64,000 bases of DNA from Streptomyces sp. NBC_00878. GTDB taxonomy: Bacteria > Actinomycetota > Actinomycetes > Streptomycetales > Streptomycetaceae. This document shows, one piece after another, positions 41,254 through 49,727 of the stretch. The position numbers and the translations under genes are program-made. Below the pieces are notes generated by a model. It did no database searches. It worked only from the letters and a program-made list of their open reading frames with translations, and was not told where the DNA came from. Location: positions 8,990,001 to 9,054,000 of the forward strand of contig NZ_JAPEOK010000001.1 in assembly GCF_026341515.1 (NCBI RefSeq), read 5' to 3'. The number at the start of each line of letters is the position of its first letter. Position 1 is the first letter of the stretch.

Positions 41254-41688
41254 ATGAATACGGGGAGTGACGAAACGGGGGAGGCCGTCGTGGCGGCCGA
41301 TCGAACGAAGGGCGAGCGGGAGCTCGGATCCCGTGCGCCGGAATTCATCAAGGCACGACGCATGCTGCATCTGAGCTGGCAGGTGGGCGTCTTCATCGTG
41401 GGTCTCGCGGTCGTCGTGGCCGGTGTGATCATGCTGCCGTTGCCTGGACCGGGCTGGCTGGTGATCTTCGGCGGCATGGCGATCTGGGCGACCGAGTTCG
41501 TCTGGGCGCAGCTGGTGCTCCGCTGGACGAAGCGCAAGGTCACCGAGGCGACGCAGAAGGCGCTCGATCCCCAGGTGCGGCGCCGCAACATCATCCTGAC
41601 GACCGTCGGGCTGGTGATCATCGTGGTGATGGTCGGGATCTACGTCTGGAAGTTCGGCTTCGAGATGCCGTGGAAGATCAAGGAGTAG
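41254..41688 (+). CDS. TIGR02611-type PGPGW membrane protein
   Basis: 144 residues from ATG 41254. No ribosome site; a TAGGGT box ends 8 bases upstream, so it is probably leaderless. After a polar N-terminus, two helices surround the motif LPLPGPGWLVIFGGMAIWATEF (about 66-87), the actinobacterial PGPGW signature. A third helix lies near the C-terminus (IILTTVGLVIIVVMVGIYVW). Function unknown. It is divergent from ssgB across 191 bases, and neighbour conservation with ssgB is typical. Confidence 0.85.
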   Translation: MNTGSDETGEAVVAADRTKGERELGSRAPEFIKARRMLHLSWQVGVFIVGLAVVVAGVIMLPLPGPGWLVIFGGMAIWATEFVWAQLVLRWTKRKVTEATQKALDPQVRRRNIILTTVGLVIIVVMVGIYVWKFGFEMPWKIKE

Positions 41689-41758
41689 CAGCGCCCCCGA
41701 GTCCGCCATGGGCGGTCGGAGGTACCCGCTGACATGGGGTAATCTTCTTCGTGCGCCC

Positions 41759-41830
41759 GGGCGATTAGCTCAGCGGGAGAGCGCTTCGTTCACACCGAAG
41801 AGGTCACTGGTTCGATCCCAGTATCGCCCA
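41759..41830 (+). tRNA. tRNA-Val (anticodon CAC), copy A
   Basis: 72 nt, with acceptor GGGCGAT/ATCGCCC, anticodon stem CTTCG/CGAAG with loop TTCACAC, T-loop TTCGATC and discriminator A. A second, near-identical copy lies at 52969 in the same orientation. Confidence 0.97.
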
Positions 41831-41839
41831 CCGTACCGA

Positions 41840-41880
41840 ATGGCGGCCGGGTCCACAGAGCATGTGGACCCGGCCGCCAT
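41840..41880 (+). terminator. Exceptionally strong terminator after tRNA-Val copy A
   Basis: Perfect 18-bp arms (41840-41857 and 41863-41880) with a 5-base loop GAGCA. It begins 9 bases after the tRNA end. No U-tract. Confidence 0.8.
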
Positions 41881-42013
41881 CGCCGTTTCCGCCCGGGTCC
41901 GCCGCAGGCCGCGGGAGCCTCGGCACGGTGTCTTTCGCGGTCCGCGACCGCCTGACGCGGGCGCCGGCGCCCGCGCCCAGGGAAGCGCACCTGCCCGGGC
42001 GCCCGGGAGCGGA

Positions 42014-42345
42014 TGCCGGGCCCTGACTTCCCCAGGACGGATGCTGCGCCCTGGCCTTCGTGGAGCGGTTTGCCTGGACCTGGCTTGCCCGGAGCGGGTG
42101 CCTGGCCTGGTCTTTCCGGGCTGGACGCCTGGCTGCGGTTCTCTGGAGTGGCGGCGGGGCTGGTCTCCCTCGGGCTGGCCGCTCGGCTGTGGTTCTCCAG
42201 AGCAGGCGCCAGGCCGCGTCCCCCGGAGCGGTGCCAGGTCACGTTCGCTGGAGTTGGTGCCAGGCGGAGGTTCCCTGAGGTTGGTGCGTGACCGCGATTC
42301 CCTGGAGTGGGCACCCGGCTGCCGTCCTCTTGCCCCGGCCGGCGT
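42014..42345. repeat. Degenerate minisatellite of about 26-28-nt units
   Basis: About a dozen units of the type CCAGG(N)nGTTC(C/G)CTGGAG(T/C)GG(T/G)G run head-to-tail, for example CCAGGTCACGTTCGCTGGAG plus TTGGTG, and CCAGGCGGAGGTTCCCTGAG plus GTTGGTG. All frames are open in places, but the implied peptides are low-complexity and no start site supports translation. It occupies part of the 1.17-kb gene-free stretch 41,831-42,996. Confidence 0.7.
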
Positions 42346-42481
42346 CCTCGCGCCCCGACTGCCGCCCTCACGCCCCGGCCGGCGTGAGATCCCGGGCTCG
42401 GCAGCGCTCCAGCCCAAGCCGCCCCGGCGCCCCACCCCACGCAGGCCCTCCCTGGCAATCCGCCCCATGGCAAGCCCAGTC

Positions 42482-42520
42482 GGGGGCGCGGGGAACTGCG
42501 CGACCAGCCACAACGAACCG
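42482..42520 (+). repeat. Streptomyces intergenic palindromic element, copy 7
   Basis: GGGGGCGCGGGGAACTGCGC, then GACCAGCCACAACGAACCG. It is flanked on the right by a 38-nt direct repeat. Confidence 0.75.
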
Positions 42521-42597
42521 GTACTTCGACAGATCACCCAAGCCACCCCCCCTCAAACGAACCGGCACCCGACAGACCACCCAAGCCACCCCCCCCC
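42515..42597. repeat. Direct repeat (about 38 nt, two copies) ending in C-runs
   Basis: Copy 1 at 42515-42552 and copy 2 at 42559-42597 share GAACCGG, a variable part, then CACCCAAGCCACCCCCC. It overlaps the end of element copy 7. The sequence from 42,600 to 42,900 is C-rich, CA-rich and featureless. Confidence 0.65.
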
Positions 42598-42902
42598 AGC
42601 GGAACAACGTGCCTGGTCAAGCCCTCCGCCCCACAACAACCACCCGCAGTCGCCTCCCGCACATCACTGCAATCATCAGCCCCCGCACGGCACCCGCCAC
42701 CTCCGTCACCGCCCTCGCCCCCGCCCGCCCCCTGGGCACTCCCAACGTTCACCGCCCCTCCCAACTCCAGCCCCCCCAACCCCCGGTCGGCCCCCCGACC
42801 CACCACACCCCACCTGCTCAGTCACTCAACACCCCAGCAAAATCACCCCAGTTCACGCCGCCGCGCGAGCGACCTCGTTCACATCAATTCCTGCCCGAGT
42901 CA

Positions 42903-42962
42903 TTGACGCCCGCGGAGCGCCTCCGTACCTTGTGCCAGCAAGCGCTTACTTGAAACGATTCA
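42903..42962 (+). promoter_or_regulatory. Promoter with LacI-type operators for the sugar/rhamnogalacturonan operon
   Basis: TTGACG (42903-42908) and TACCTT (42926-42931) lie exactly 17 bases apart. Just downstream, around the expected transcription start, are AAGCGCTT (42940-42947) and TGAAACGATTCA (42951-42962). Both are palindromic, and the second has the central CG with flanking AA/TT-type arms typical of LacI-family operators. A repressor here would block initiation. No LacI gene is in the window. Confidence 0.65.
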
Positions 42963-42996
42963 TGGCAGCGGACGACCAGCACGGGGAGGCCCAACT

Positions 42997-44286
42997 GTGG
43001 GAAACAACGGGAGTGTTGAGCGGCGGACGGTCCTCAAGGCGGCCGGCGCGTCGCTGGCCACGGCAGGGCTGGCCGCGACGACGGGTTGTGGGGGAGACGG
43101 GGGCGGATCGGGCGACGGAACCGTCGAGATCCGCTTCGCCTGGTGGGGCGCGGAGGAGCGCGCGAAGCGCATCAACGAGACCATCGCCCTCTTCGAGAAG
43201 AAGTATCCGAAGATCAAGGTGAAGACGGACTTCCAGGATTACGTGGCCTTTTGGGAGAAGTTCCAGACCCAGGCCGCGGGCGGAAATCCCCCGGACGTAT
43301 TCCAGAACGCTGTCGCTTTCCTGCGGAAGTACGACAAGAGAAGTGTTCTCCTCGATCTCAAGTCCCAAGTGGACGCGGGAAATCTGAGCCTCGAGAACTT
43401 CCGCGCCGGAGTCGAGAAGGTCGGCGAGGTGGACGGAAAGCTGCTCGGTGTCCCCGTCGGTTCCAACACCATGTCGCTCGTCATCGACGAGAAGGTTTTC
43501 ACAAAGGCCGGAATCAAGCCCGAGCAGGGCTGGACCTGGGACGAGTACTTCGCCGCGCTCAAGAAGATCCGGGACACCCAGAAGGTGTCCGGCGACACCG
43601 GCTACTTCGGGATCATGTACCTCTACGACCTCTACCTCCGGCAGAACGGCAAGGCGTTCTTCAAGGAGGACGGACTCGGCTTCGACGAGGCCGACCTGAC
43701 GGAGTGGTGGACGGACGCCTACAACCGCGTCAAGGCCGGGATCATCACCGACCCGAAGAAGATCGAGCAGCTCAAGCCCAAGTCGGCGCTGGCCTCGGGC
43801 GACGGAGCGTCCGAGTTCACCTGGGACAACTTCACGGTGCGCTACGCCACGGAGGGCGACAGCACGTACGGCCTCGCGCCGATCCCCACGACCGACGGCA
43901 AGGAGACCGGCCAGTACCTCTCCTCGCTCATGCTGAGCGGCTCCGCGCGGACCAAGCACCCCAAGGAGGTCGCGCAGTTCATCGACTTCATGGTCCACGA
44001 CCCCGAGGTCGGCAAGATCATGGGCTACGACCGCGGCATCCTCGCCAGCACCGAGCAGTTCGACGCGTACAAGCCGACCGACGCCCCCAACAAGGGGATC
44101 GCCCAGTACGAGGAGGACGTCGCCGCGGCCGGGGTTCTCGGGGCCATCACCCCGCACCCGGCGGGCGCCGACACCGTCGAAGCGGCCTTCCTGCGCATCG
44201 CCGGTGACATGTCCCAGGGCAAGACCAAGGTCTCCGACGCGGTGAAGCAGTTCTTCTCCGAGGCCGAGTCCGCCCTCGCCGCCTGA
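42997..44286 (+). CDS. Extracellular sugar-binding lipoprotein of an ABC importer
   Basis: 429 residues from GTG 42997, after CACGGGGAGGCCCAACT. The N-terminus SVERRTVLKAAGASLATAGL with lipobox ATTGC-G (Cys about 30) suggests a Tat-exported lipoprotein. The mature part is a family 1 carbohydrate-binding protein: VEIRFAWWGAEERAKRINET, FEKKYPKIKVKTDFQDY, GGNPPDVFQNAVAF and DGKLLGVPVGSNTMSLVID. The operon context (DUF624 and YetA-like lyase) suggests it binds rhamnogalacturonan oligosaccharides; the ligand is inferred. It overlaps the next gene by one base. No ATPase gene is present, so the shared MsiK ATPase probably energises transport. Confidence 0.92.
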   Translation: MGNNGSVERRTVLKAAGASLATAGLAATTGCGGDGGGSGDGTVEIRFAWWGAEERAKRINETIALFEKKYPKIKVKTDFQDYVAFWEKFQTQAAGGNPPDVFQNAVAFLRKYDKRSVLLDLKSQVDAGNLSLENFRAGVEKVGEVDGKLLGVPVGSNTMSLVIDEKVFTKAGIKPEQGWTWDEYFAALKKIRDTQKVSGDTGYFGIMYLYDLYLRQNGKAFFKEDGLGFDEADLTEWWTDAYNRVKAGIITDPKKIEQLKPKSALASGDGASEFTWDNFTVRYATEGDSTYGLAPIPTTDGKETGQYLSSLMLSGSARTKHPKEVAQFIDFMVHDPEVGKIMGYDRGILASTEQFDAYKPTDAPNKGIAQYEEDVAAAGVLGAITPHPAGADTVEAAFLRIAGDMSQGKTKVSDAVKQFFSEAESALAA

Positions 44287-45257
44287 TGGGAACCGCAGTG
44301 ACGACGCTCATCAAGGACTCTCCGCCGGATGCCCCTCGGACGCGTCCCGGTCCCCCCGCCGCCGTCAAGCGGCGGGGCCGCCGGGAGAATCTGGCCGGCT
44401 ACCTCTTCATGTCCCCGTGGATCGCCGGCTTTCTGCTCCTGACGGCTGGGCCGATGGTCGCCTCGCTCTACTTCGCCTTCACCGACTACAACCTCTTCGA
44501 CTCCCCGAAGTGGATCGGCTTCGACAACTTCACCAGGATGTTCGACGATCCCCGGTGGCAGAAGTCGGTCGAGGTGACGGCGAAGTACGTCGTCATCGGT
44601 ACGCCCCTGAAGCTGCTGCTCGCCCTCGGGGTCGCCCTGCTGCTCGCGCAGAGCCGGCGCGGACAGGCCTTCTACCGGGCCGCGTTCTACGCCCCGTCGC
44701 TGATCGGCGCGAGCGTGTCCGTCGGCTTCGTATGGCGCGCGCTGTTCTCCGACGACGCCGTCGTGGACCGTACGCAGTCGTTCTTCGGCTGGGACGTGGG
44801 CGGCTGGGTCGGGGACCCGGACTGGGTGCTCTACAGCCTGGTGGCGCTCACCGTCTGGCAGTTCGGCGCACCCATGGTGATCTTCCTCGCCGGACTCAAG
44901 CAGGTACCGAAGGAGTTGTACGAGGCGGCCGAGGTGGACGGCGCCGGGCCGTTCAGGCGGTTCTGGAGCATCACCCTGCCGATGATCTCTCCGGTGCTGT
45001 TCTTCAACGTGCTGCTGGAGACCATCCACTCGTTCCAGATCTTCGGTTCGGCGTACGTCGTCTCCAACACCAGCTGCGGACCGGCCGACTCCACGCTCGT
45101 CTACACCTGCTACCTGTACCAGAAGGGCTTCAAGGAGGCCCAGATGGGCTTCGCCTCCGCGATGGCCTGGATGCTGCTGCTCGCCGTGGCACTGGTGACA
45201 GCGGTCCTCTTCTGGTCCCAGAAGCGGTGGGTGCACTACGAGGAGGCCTCCCGATGA
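44286..45257 (+). CDS. Carbohydrate ABC transporter permease, MalF type
   Basis: 323 residues from ATG 44286, which shares one base with the previous stop. After a basic, Pro-rich cytosolic start come six membrane segments, beginning LAGYLFMSPWIAGFLLLTAG. The EAA motif is YEAAEVDGAGPFRRFWSITLPMISP (about 214-238), the contact site for the ATPase. The sequence FYRAAFYAPSLIGASVSVGFVWRALF is typical of this subfamily. It forms the channel with the next gene product. LplB/YtcP-like rhamnogalacturonan permeases are plausible relatives from context. Confidence 0.93.
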   Translation: MGTAVTTLIKDSPPDAPRTRPGPPAAVKRRGRRENLAGYLFMSPWIAGFLLLTAGPMVASLYFAFTDYNLFDSPKWIGFDNFTRMFDDPRWQKSVEVTAKYVVIGTPLKLLLALGVALLLAQSRRGQAFYRAAFYAPSLIGASVSVGFVWRALFSDDAVVDRTQSFFGWDVGGWVGDPDWVLYSLVALTVWQFGAPMVIFLAGLKQVPKELYEAAEVDGAGPFRRFWSITLPMISPVLFFNVLLETIHSFQIFGSAYVVSNTSCGPADSTLVYTCYLYQKGFKEAQMGFASAMAWMLLLAVALVTAVLFWSQKRWVHYEEASR

Positions 45258-46150
45258 GCACCACCACGACTCCGACCACGACCCCGACCACTCCGCGCAC
45301 GTCACTGGACCTCGGGCGAAAGCGGACGGGGTCGCTCGCCTGGCACCTCAGTGCCCTGCTGGTCCTCGCGGTCGTCCTCTATCCCGTCATCTGGGTCCTC
45401 GGCGCCTCGTTCAAGCCCAGCCGGGAGATCGTCGGCAGCCTGGAGCTGTTCCCGACCAGCCCCATCCTGGAGAACTTCAAGGGGCTCGCCGACGGCATCG
45501 CGGACATCTCGATCGCGACGTTCTTCGAGAACTCCCTCTTCTACGCGCTCGGTTCCGTCGTCGGCATCGTGATCTCCTGCTCGCTGACGGCGTACGCCTT
45601 CGCCCGCATTCGCTTCGCCGGGCGCAACCTGATGTTCACGCTGATGATCGGCACACTGCTGCTGCCGTATCACGTACTGCTCATCCCGCAGTACGTGATG
45701 TTCCAGAAAATGGAGCTCATCAACACCTACGTACCGCTGCTGATCGGCAAGTACCTGGCCACCGAGGCGTTCTTCGTCTTCCTCATGGTGCAGTTCATGC
45801 GGAACCTGCCGAAGGAACTCGACGAGGCCGCGCGGCTCGACGGGTGCGGGCATCTGCGGATCTACTGGTCGATCGTGCTGCCGCTGTGCCGTCCGGCGCT
45901 CATCACCAGCGCGATCTTCACCTTCATCAACGCCTGGAACGACTTCATGGGCCCGCTGATCTACCTCAACGAGCCCGGCAAGTACACCGTTTCGCTGGGC
46001 ATGATGATGTTCCGCGACCAGGAGGGCGTCGCCAACTACGGCGGCATGATCGCCATGTCGCTGGTGGCCCTGCTGCCCGTGCTGCTCTTCTTCCTCGCCT
46101 TCCAGCGCTATCTGATCGACGGTATGGCGACCTCCGGACTGAAGGGCTGA
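45254..46150 (+). CDS. Carbohydrate ABC transporter permease, MalG type
   Basis: 298 residues from ATG 45254, overlapping the previous stop (ATGA). It has six membrane segments, starting LAWHLSALLVLAVVLYPVIWVLGASF. Its EAA motif is LDEAARLDGCGHLRIYWSIVLPLCRPALIT (about 191-220), and it ends in the family-typical FLAFQRYLIDGMATSGLKG. The N-terminus has a Thr/Pro run (TTTTPTTTPTTP), unimportant for function. It pairs with the MalF-type subunit. The DUF624 gene starts 7 bases after its stop. Confidence 0.93.
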   Translation: MSTTTTPTTTPTTPRTSLDLGRKRTGSLAWHLSALLVLAVVLYPVIWVLGASFKPSREIVGSLELFPTSPILENFKGLADGIADISIATFFENSLFYALGSVVGIVISCSLTAYAFARIRFAGRNLMFTLMIGTLLLPYHVLLIPQYVMFQKMELINTYVPLLIGKYLATEAFFVFLMVQFMRNLPKELDEAARLDGCGHLRIYWSIVLPLCRPALITSAIFTFINAWNDFMGPLIYLNEPGKYTVSLGMMMFRDQEGVANYGGMIAMSLVALLPVLLFFLAFQRYLIDGMATSGLKG

Positions 46151-46157
46151 GGCGGCG

Positions 46158-46763
46158 ATGAAGACTCGTACGGCTTCTTCCGGAGGTGCGCCCGCCCAGC
46201 GCGAATCCGTCTTCGCCGAGCGGTTCGGGCTCTTCGCCGAGTGTCTGCTCACCGGGGTGTGGATCGCGGTGGCCTCGCTGCCCGTGGTCACGTATCCCGC
46301 CGCGTTCGCCGCCGGGTCGCGGCATCTTCGGCGGCGTACGGCCCATGTGGGCGGCGGGTGGCGGGAGTTCGTCGCGGACTACCGGGCGGCCCTGCGCGGC
46401 GGATGGCTCGCCGGGCTCGCCGGATGGGCCGCGGCCGCCGCGGTGTGGGTGGACGTCCAGGCCGTGCGTGCCGGGATCCCGGGCGGTCCGGTCGTCGGGG
46501 TCGTCGGTCTCTTCGCGCTGATCGGGCTGGCCGTCGCAGGGCTGCGCGCGGCGGCGGTCTGGGAGCCCGGCGCGTCCTGGCGGGAACTGCTCGGGGCCGC
46601 CGGACGCCGTACCGTCCTCGACCCCGCGGGGTCCTTCCTGATCGTCGGCGGACTGGCCGTGGTGGTCTGCTCCGCCTGGTTCGTCCTGCCGCTGGCGGTC
46701 CCCGTGCTCGGGGCCGTCGCGGCGGCGGCCCTCGCCGTGGAGGAGCGTGGCCGGCACCGCTGA
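46158..46763 (+). CDS. DUF624 (YesL-type) membrane protein
   Basis: 201 residues from ATG 46158. Five to six hydrophobic segments include FGLFAECLLTGVWIAVASLPVVTYPAAFAAGSRHLRRR, where the WIxxSLPVxTxxxAxxA pattern is characteristic of DUF624/YesL. In Bacillus, yesL sits in the rhamnogalacturonan utilisation cluster, where its role is thought to be linked to the sugar transporter. Here it lies between the permease and lyase genes, which strengthens the catabolic assignment. No enzymatic motif is visible. The gap to the next gene is 127 bases. Confidence 0.8.
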   Translation: MKTRTASSGGAPAQRESVFAERFGLFAECLLTGVWIAVASLPVVTYPAAFAAGSRHLRRRTAHVGGGWREFVADYRAALRGGWLAGLAGWAAAAAVWVDVQAVRAGIPGGPVVGVVGLFALIGLAVAGLRAAAVWEPGASWRELLGAAGRRTVLDPAGSFLIVGGLAVVVCSAWFVLPLAVPVLGAVAAAALAVEERGRHR

Positions 46764-46890
46764 CCCAACAGTTCAACAGCACCCATCACGCGTAGACGTA
46801 CACAAGGTCGGCGTCCGGCGCCGCGCCTCCCTCTGTCATGCCCCTGACTGTCCCCGACTTCCCCGCACGGAAAGGAAAGGCTGAATTCTG

Positions 46891-49638
46891 ATGGCTTCCA
46901 TCCCCCGTAGGTCCCTCCTCAAGGCGGCCGCCGTCGCCGGAGCCGCCGCCCAGTTCAGCTGGGCCCTGGGCGCCCAGGACGCGCAGGCCGCTCCGAGAGC
47001 CGAGGCCGCCGACGCGGACCCGGTGACCCTGGACTGGCTGGAGGACGGCGGCCTCGGCGCCGCCCCCGGATCGACCGTGGGCGTGCCCTGGCCGAAGGGC
47101 GCGTACGAGAAGGAGCAGACGTTCGCGCTGACCGACGCCGACGGCAAGGAGGTGGCCGTCCAGTCCTGGTCGATCGGCTACTGGCCGGACGGCTCGCTGA
47201 AGTGGACCGCGCACGCGGTCGGGCCGGGCGCGGGGAGCGGGAAGCTCACGCTCGCCGCGGGGTCGCCTGCCGCGCCCGCGAAGAGGGTGACCGTCGACAA
47301 GAGCGGCGGCTCGATCGATGTGTCGACCGGTGTCATCACCGCGAAGATCGGCAAGAGCGGCTCCACGCTGGTGAAGTCCGTGCTGCGCGGCTCGACGGAG
47401 ATCGCCAAGGACGGCCGTCTGGTGCTGCTGCGGCAGCCCGAGATCGAGGACGGCGACCAGGGCGCGGAGAAGTACGAGCGGTTCGAGAGCGTCATCACGG
47501 AGGTGGAGGTCGAGCAGGACGGGCCCGTCCGTGCCGTTGTCCGTATCGACGGCAAGCACCGCAAGGGCAGCCGGAGTTGGCTGCCCTTCTCGGTCCGGCT
47601 CTACTTCTACGCGGGCGCCGAGTCGTTCCGCATGGTGCACACGATCACCTTCGACGGCACCCAGGAGCCGGGCAAGGCCAGTGGCGACTTCATCCGCGGC
47701 ATCGGTGTCCGGTTCAAGGTGCCGATGCGCGACGCCGCGTACGACCGGCACATCCGTATCGGGGGTGAGGGCAAGGGTCTGCTGCGCGAGGCTGTCAAAG
47801 GCATCACCGGTCTGCGCCGGGACCCGGGGGCGGCCGTGCGGACGGCCCAGTTCGAGGGCCAGAAGCTGCCCGACCCGTCGACCTGGGACCAGCGGGTGAC
47901 CACCCGCCTTCAGTACATCCCCGAATGGGGCGACTACACCCTCTCCCAGCTCTCCGCGGACGGCTTCACGGTCCGCAAGCGGACCAAGAAGGGCCACGGC
48001 TGGATCGGCGCGGGCGGCGGCCGACGGGCGAGCGGCTTCGGGTACGTCGGTGGCGCGAGCGGCGGACTCGCCTTCGGGCTGCGCGACTTCTGGGAGAAGT
48101 TCCCCGCTCAACTCGACATCCGCGACGCCCAGACCGACGAGGCCGAGGTCACCATGTGGCTCTGGTCGCCCGAGGCGCAACCCATGGACCTGCGCTTCTA
48201 CCACGACGGCATGGGTCAGGACACGTACCCCGAACAGCTCGAAGGCCTCAACATCACCTACGAGGACTACGAGCCCGAGTTCGGCACGCCCTACGGCATC
48301 GCCCGCACCAGTGAACTCCTCTTCTGGGCCCACGAGTCCACGCCCAGCGCCGAGGCGATGGCCGAGCAGGTGGCCGCCGTTCGCACTCCGGCACAGCTCG
48401 CCGCCCCGCCCCAACACCTCATCAAAGCGGGCGTGTTCGGGAAGCTGTTCTCCGAGCCGGACCGCTCCACCGCCGCCAAGGCGAAGATCGAGGACCATCT
48501 CGACTTCCTCTTCACGTACTACAAGGACCAGGTGGAGATGCGGCGTTGGTACGGCTTCTGGGACTACGGCGACATCATGCACTCGTACGACCCGAGCCGA
48601 CACCAGTGGTGCTACGACGTCGGCGGCTACGCCTGGGACAACTCCGAGCTCTCGCCCGACCTGTGGCTCTGGTTCGCGTACATGCGCTCCGGCCGCGCCG
48701 ACATCTTCCGCTTCGCCGAGGCCATGACCCGGCACACCGGCGAGGTCGACGTCTACCACCTCGGCAAGTGGGCGGGCCTCGGTACCCGGCACGGCGTCCA
48801 GCACTACGCCGACAGCGCCAAGCAGCAGCGCATCGCCAACACCACCTACCGGCGCTACTACTACTTCCTCACCGCGGACGAACGCGTCGGCGACCTGATG
48901 CACGCCAACGTCGACTCCGACGAGACGTTCCTCGTCCTCGACCCGATCCGCAAGATACGTACCGAGCCGTACGAGCCGGACCGCAACGCGCTCTCGATCG
49001 GCTTCGGTACCGACTGGAGCGGGCTGGTCTCCGCCTGGCTCACCGAGTGGGAGCGGCGCGGGCCCAAGTGGGAGAAGGCGAAGGCGCGCGTCCTGTCCAC
49101 GATGGAGACCATCGCCGCCCAGCCCAATGGCTTCGTCCAGGGCAGCGCCCTGTATGACCTGGACACCGGGAAGTTCGCCGTCGCGGACAAGGCGGTGGTC
49201 GGCGTCTCGCATCTCTCGTCGATGTTCGGCCTGGTCGAGCTGAACGCCGAACTCCTCGACCAGATCGACATGCCGAAGTTCAAGGAGGCGTGGCTCGACT
49301 ACTGCCGCTACTTCAACGCCACCAAGGCCGAGCAGAAGGCCCGTTACGGCTCCGACTTCGGCTCGCTGCTGCTCTTCCAGGGGCACTCGCGCCAAGACGC
49401 GTACGCCGCCGTCCAGTTGGGCGACGACGCGCTGGCCGCGCGGGCGTGGCGGCAGTTCTACAACAGCGCCGACACCTGGGACTACAAGGAGTCCACGGAC
49501 TGGTCCACGAAGGAGGTCGACGGGCCGACCGGCTTGGTCCCGGGCAGTGAGGCGTCGTGGGTTTCGACGAACACGACGGCGTTGTACGGGCTGGCGGCGA
49601 TCCAGAATCTGGCGTTGGTGGGCGACAAGATGGGGTGA
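46891..49638 (+). CDS. Secreted YetA/PcRGLX-type protein, probable exo-rhamnogalacturonan lyase
   Basis: 915 residues from ATG 46891, after GGAAAGGAAAGGCTGAATTC. A Tat signal is evident: IPRRSLLKAAAVAGAAAQFSWALG, cleaved near AQAAP. The body matches my memory of the PcRGLX/YetA family (CAZy PL26-like): LDWLEDGGLGAAPGSTVGVPWPKG, the SWSIGYWPDGSLKWTAHAV block, WGDYTLSQLSADGF, RRWYGFWDYGDIMHSYD and VGGYAWDNSELSPDLWLW with many aromatics. The enzyme would release unsaturated disaccharides from rhamnogalacturonan outside the cell for import by the upstream ABC system. The catalytic residues cannot be assigned by eye. YetA proteins in Bacillus also sit next to lpl transport genes. Confidence 0.8.
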   Translation: MASIPRRSLLKAAAVAGAAAQFSWALGAQDAQAAPRAEAADADPVTLDWLEDGGLGAAPGSTVGVPWPKGAYEKEQTFALTDADGKEVAVQSWSIGYWPDGSLKWTAHAVGPGAGSGKLTLAAGSPAAPAKRVTVDKSGGSIDVSTGVITAKIGKSGSTLVKSVLRGSTEIAKDGRLVLLRQPEIEDGDQGAEKYERFESVITEVEVEQDGPVRAVVRIDGKHRKGSRSWLPFSVRLYFYAGAESFRMVHTITFDGTQEPGKASGDFIRGIGVRFKVPMRDAAYDRHIRIGGEGKGLLREAVKGITGLRRDPGAAVRTAQFEGQKLPDPSTWDQRVTTRLQYIPEWGDYTLSQLSADGFTVRKRTKKGHGWIGAGGGRRASGFGYVGGASGGLAFGLRDFWEKFPAQLDIRDAQTDEAEVTMWLWSPEAQPMDLRFYHDGMGQDTYPEQLEGLNITYEDYEPEFGTPYGIARTSELLFWAHESTPSAEAMAEQVAAVRTPAQLAAPPQHLIKAGVFGKLFSEPDRSTAAKAKIEDHLDFLFTYYKDQVEMRRWYGFWDYGDIMHSYDPSRHQWCYDVGGYAWDNSELSPDLWLWFAYMRSGRADIFRFAEAMTRHTGEVDVYHLGKWAGLGTRHGVQHYADSAKQQRIANTTYRRYYYFLTADERVGDLMHANVDSDETFLVLDPIRKIRTEPYEPDRNALSIGFGTDWSGLVSAWLTEWERRGPKWEKAKARVLSTMETIAAQPNGFVQGSALYDLDTGKFAVADKAVVGVSHLSSMFGLVELNAELLDQIDMPKFKEAWLDYCRYFNATKAEQKARYGSDFGSLLLFQGHSRQDAYAAVQLGDDALAARAWRQFYNSADTWDYKESTDWSTKEVDGPTGLVPGSEASWVSTNTTALYGLAAIQNLALVGDKMG

Positions 49639-49667
49639 CGTTCCCACTGGGGGGCGCGGAATTTGTC

Positions 49668-49722
49668 TGCGGGTCCGGTTGTGGCTGGGCGCGCAGTTCC
49701 CCGCGCCCCTTAGGGGGCGCGC
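49668..49722 (-). repeat. Streptomyces intergenic palindromic element, copy 8
   Basis: On the minus strand: GCGCGCCCCCTAAGGGGCGC, then GGGGAACTGCGCGCCCAGCC and ACAACCGGACCCGC. It lies between two convergent genes. Confidence 0.75.
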
Positions 49723-49727
49723 TGGTG

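Noticed and set aside
42046..42546. Pro/Arg-rich protein encoded across the minisatellite
   Set aside because: Open frames exist on both strands, but the repeat units vary in length by one to two bases, which is not compatible with selection on a protein.
42960..49638. Biosynthetic gene cluster
   Set aside because: The genes are transport and lyase functions; no synthase, cyclase or tailoring enzymes are present in the window.
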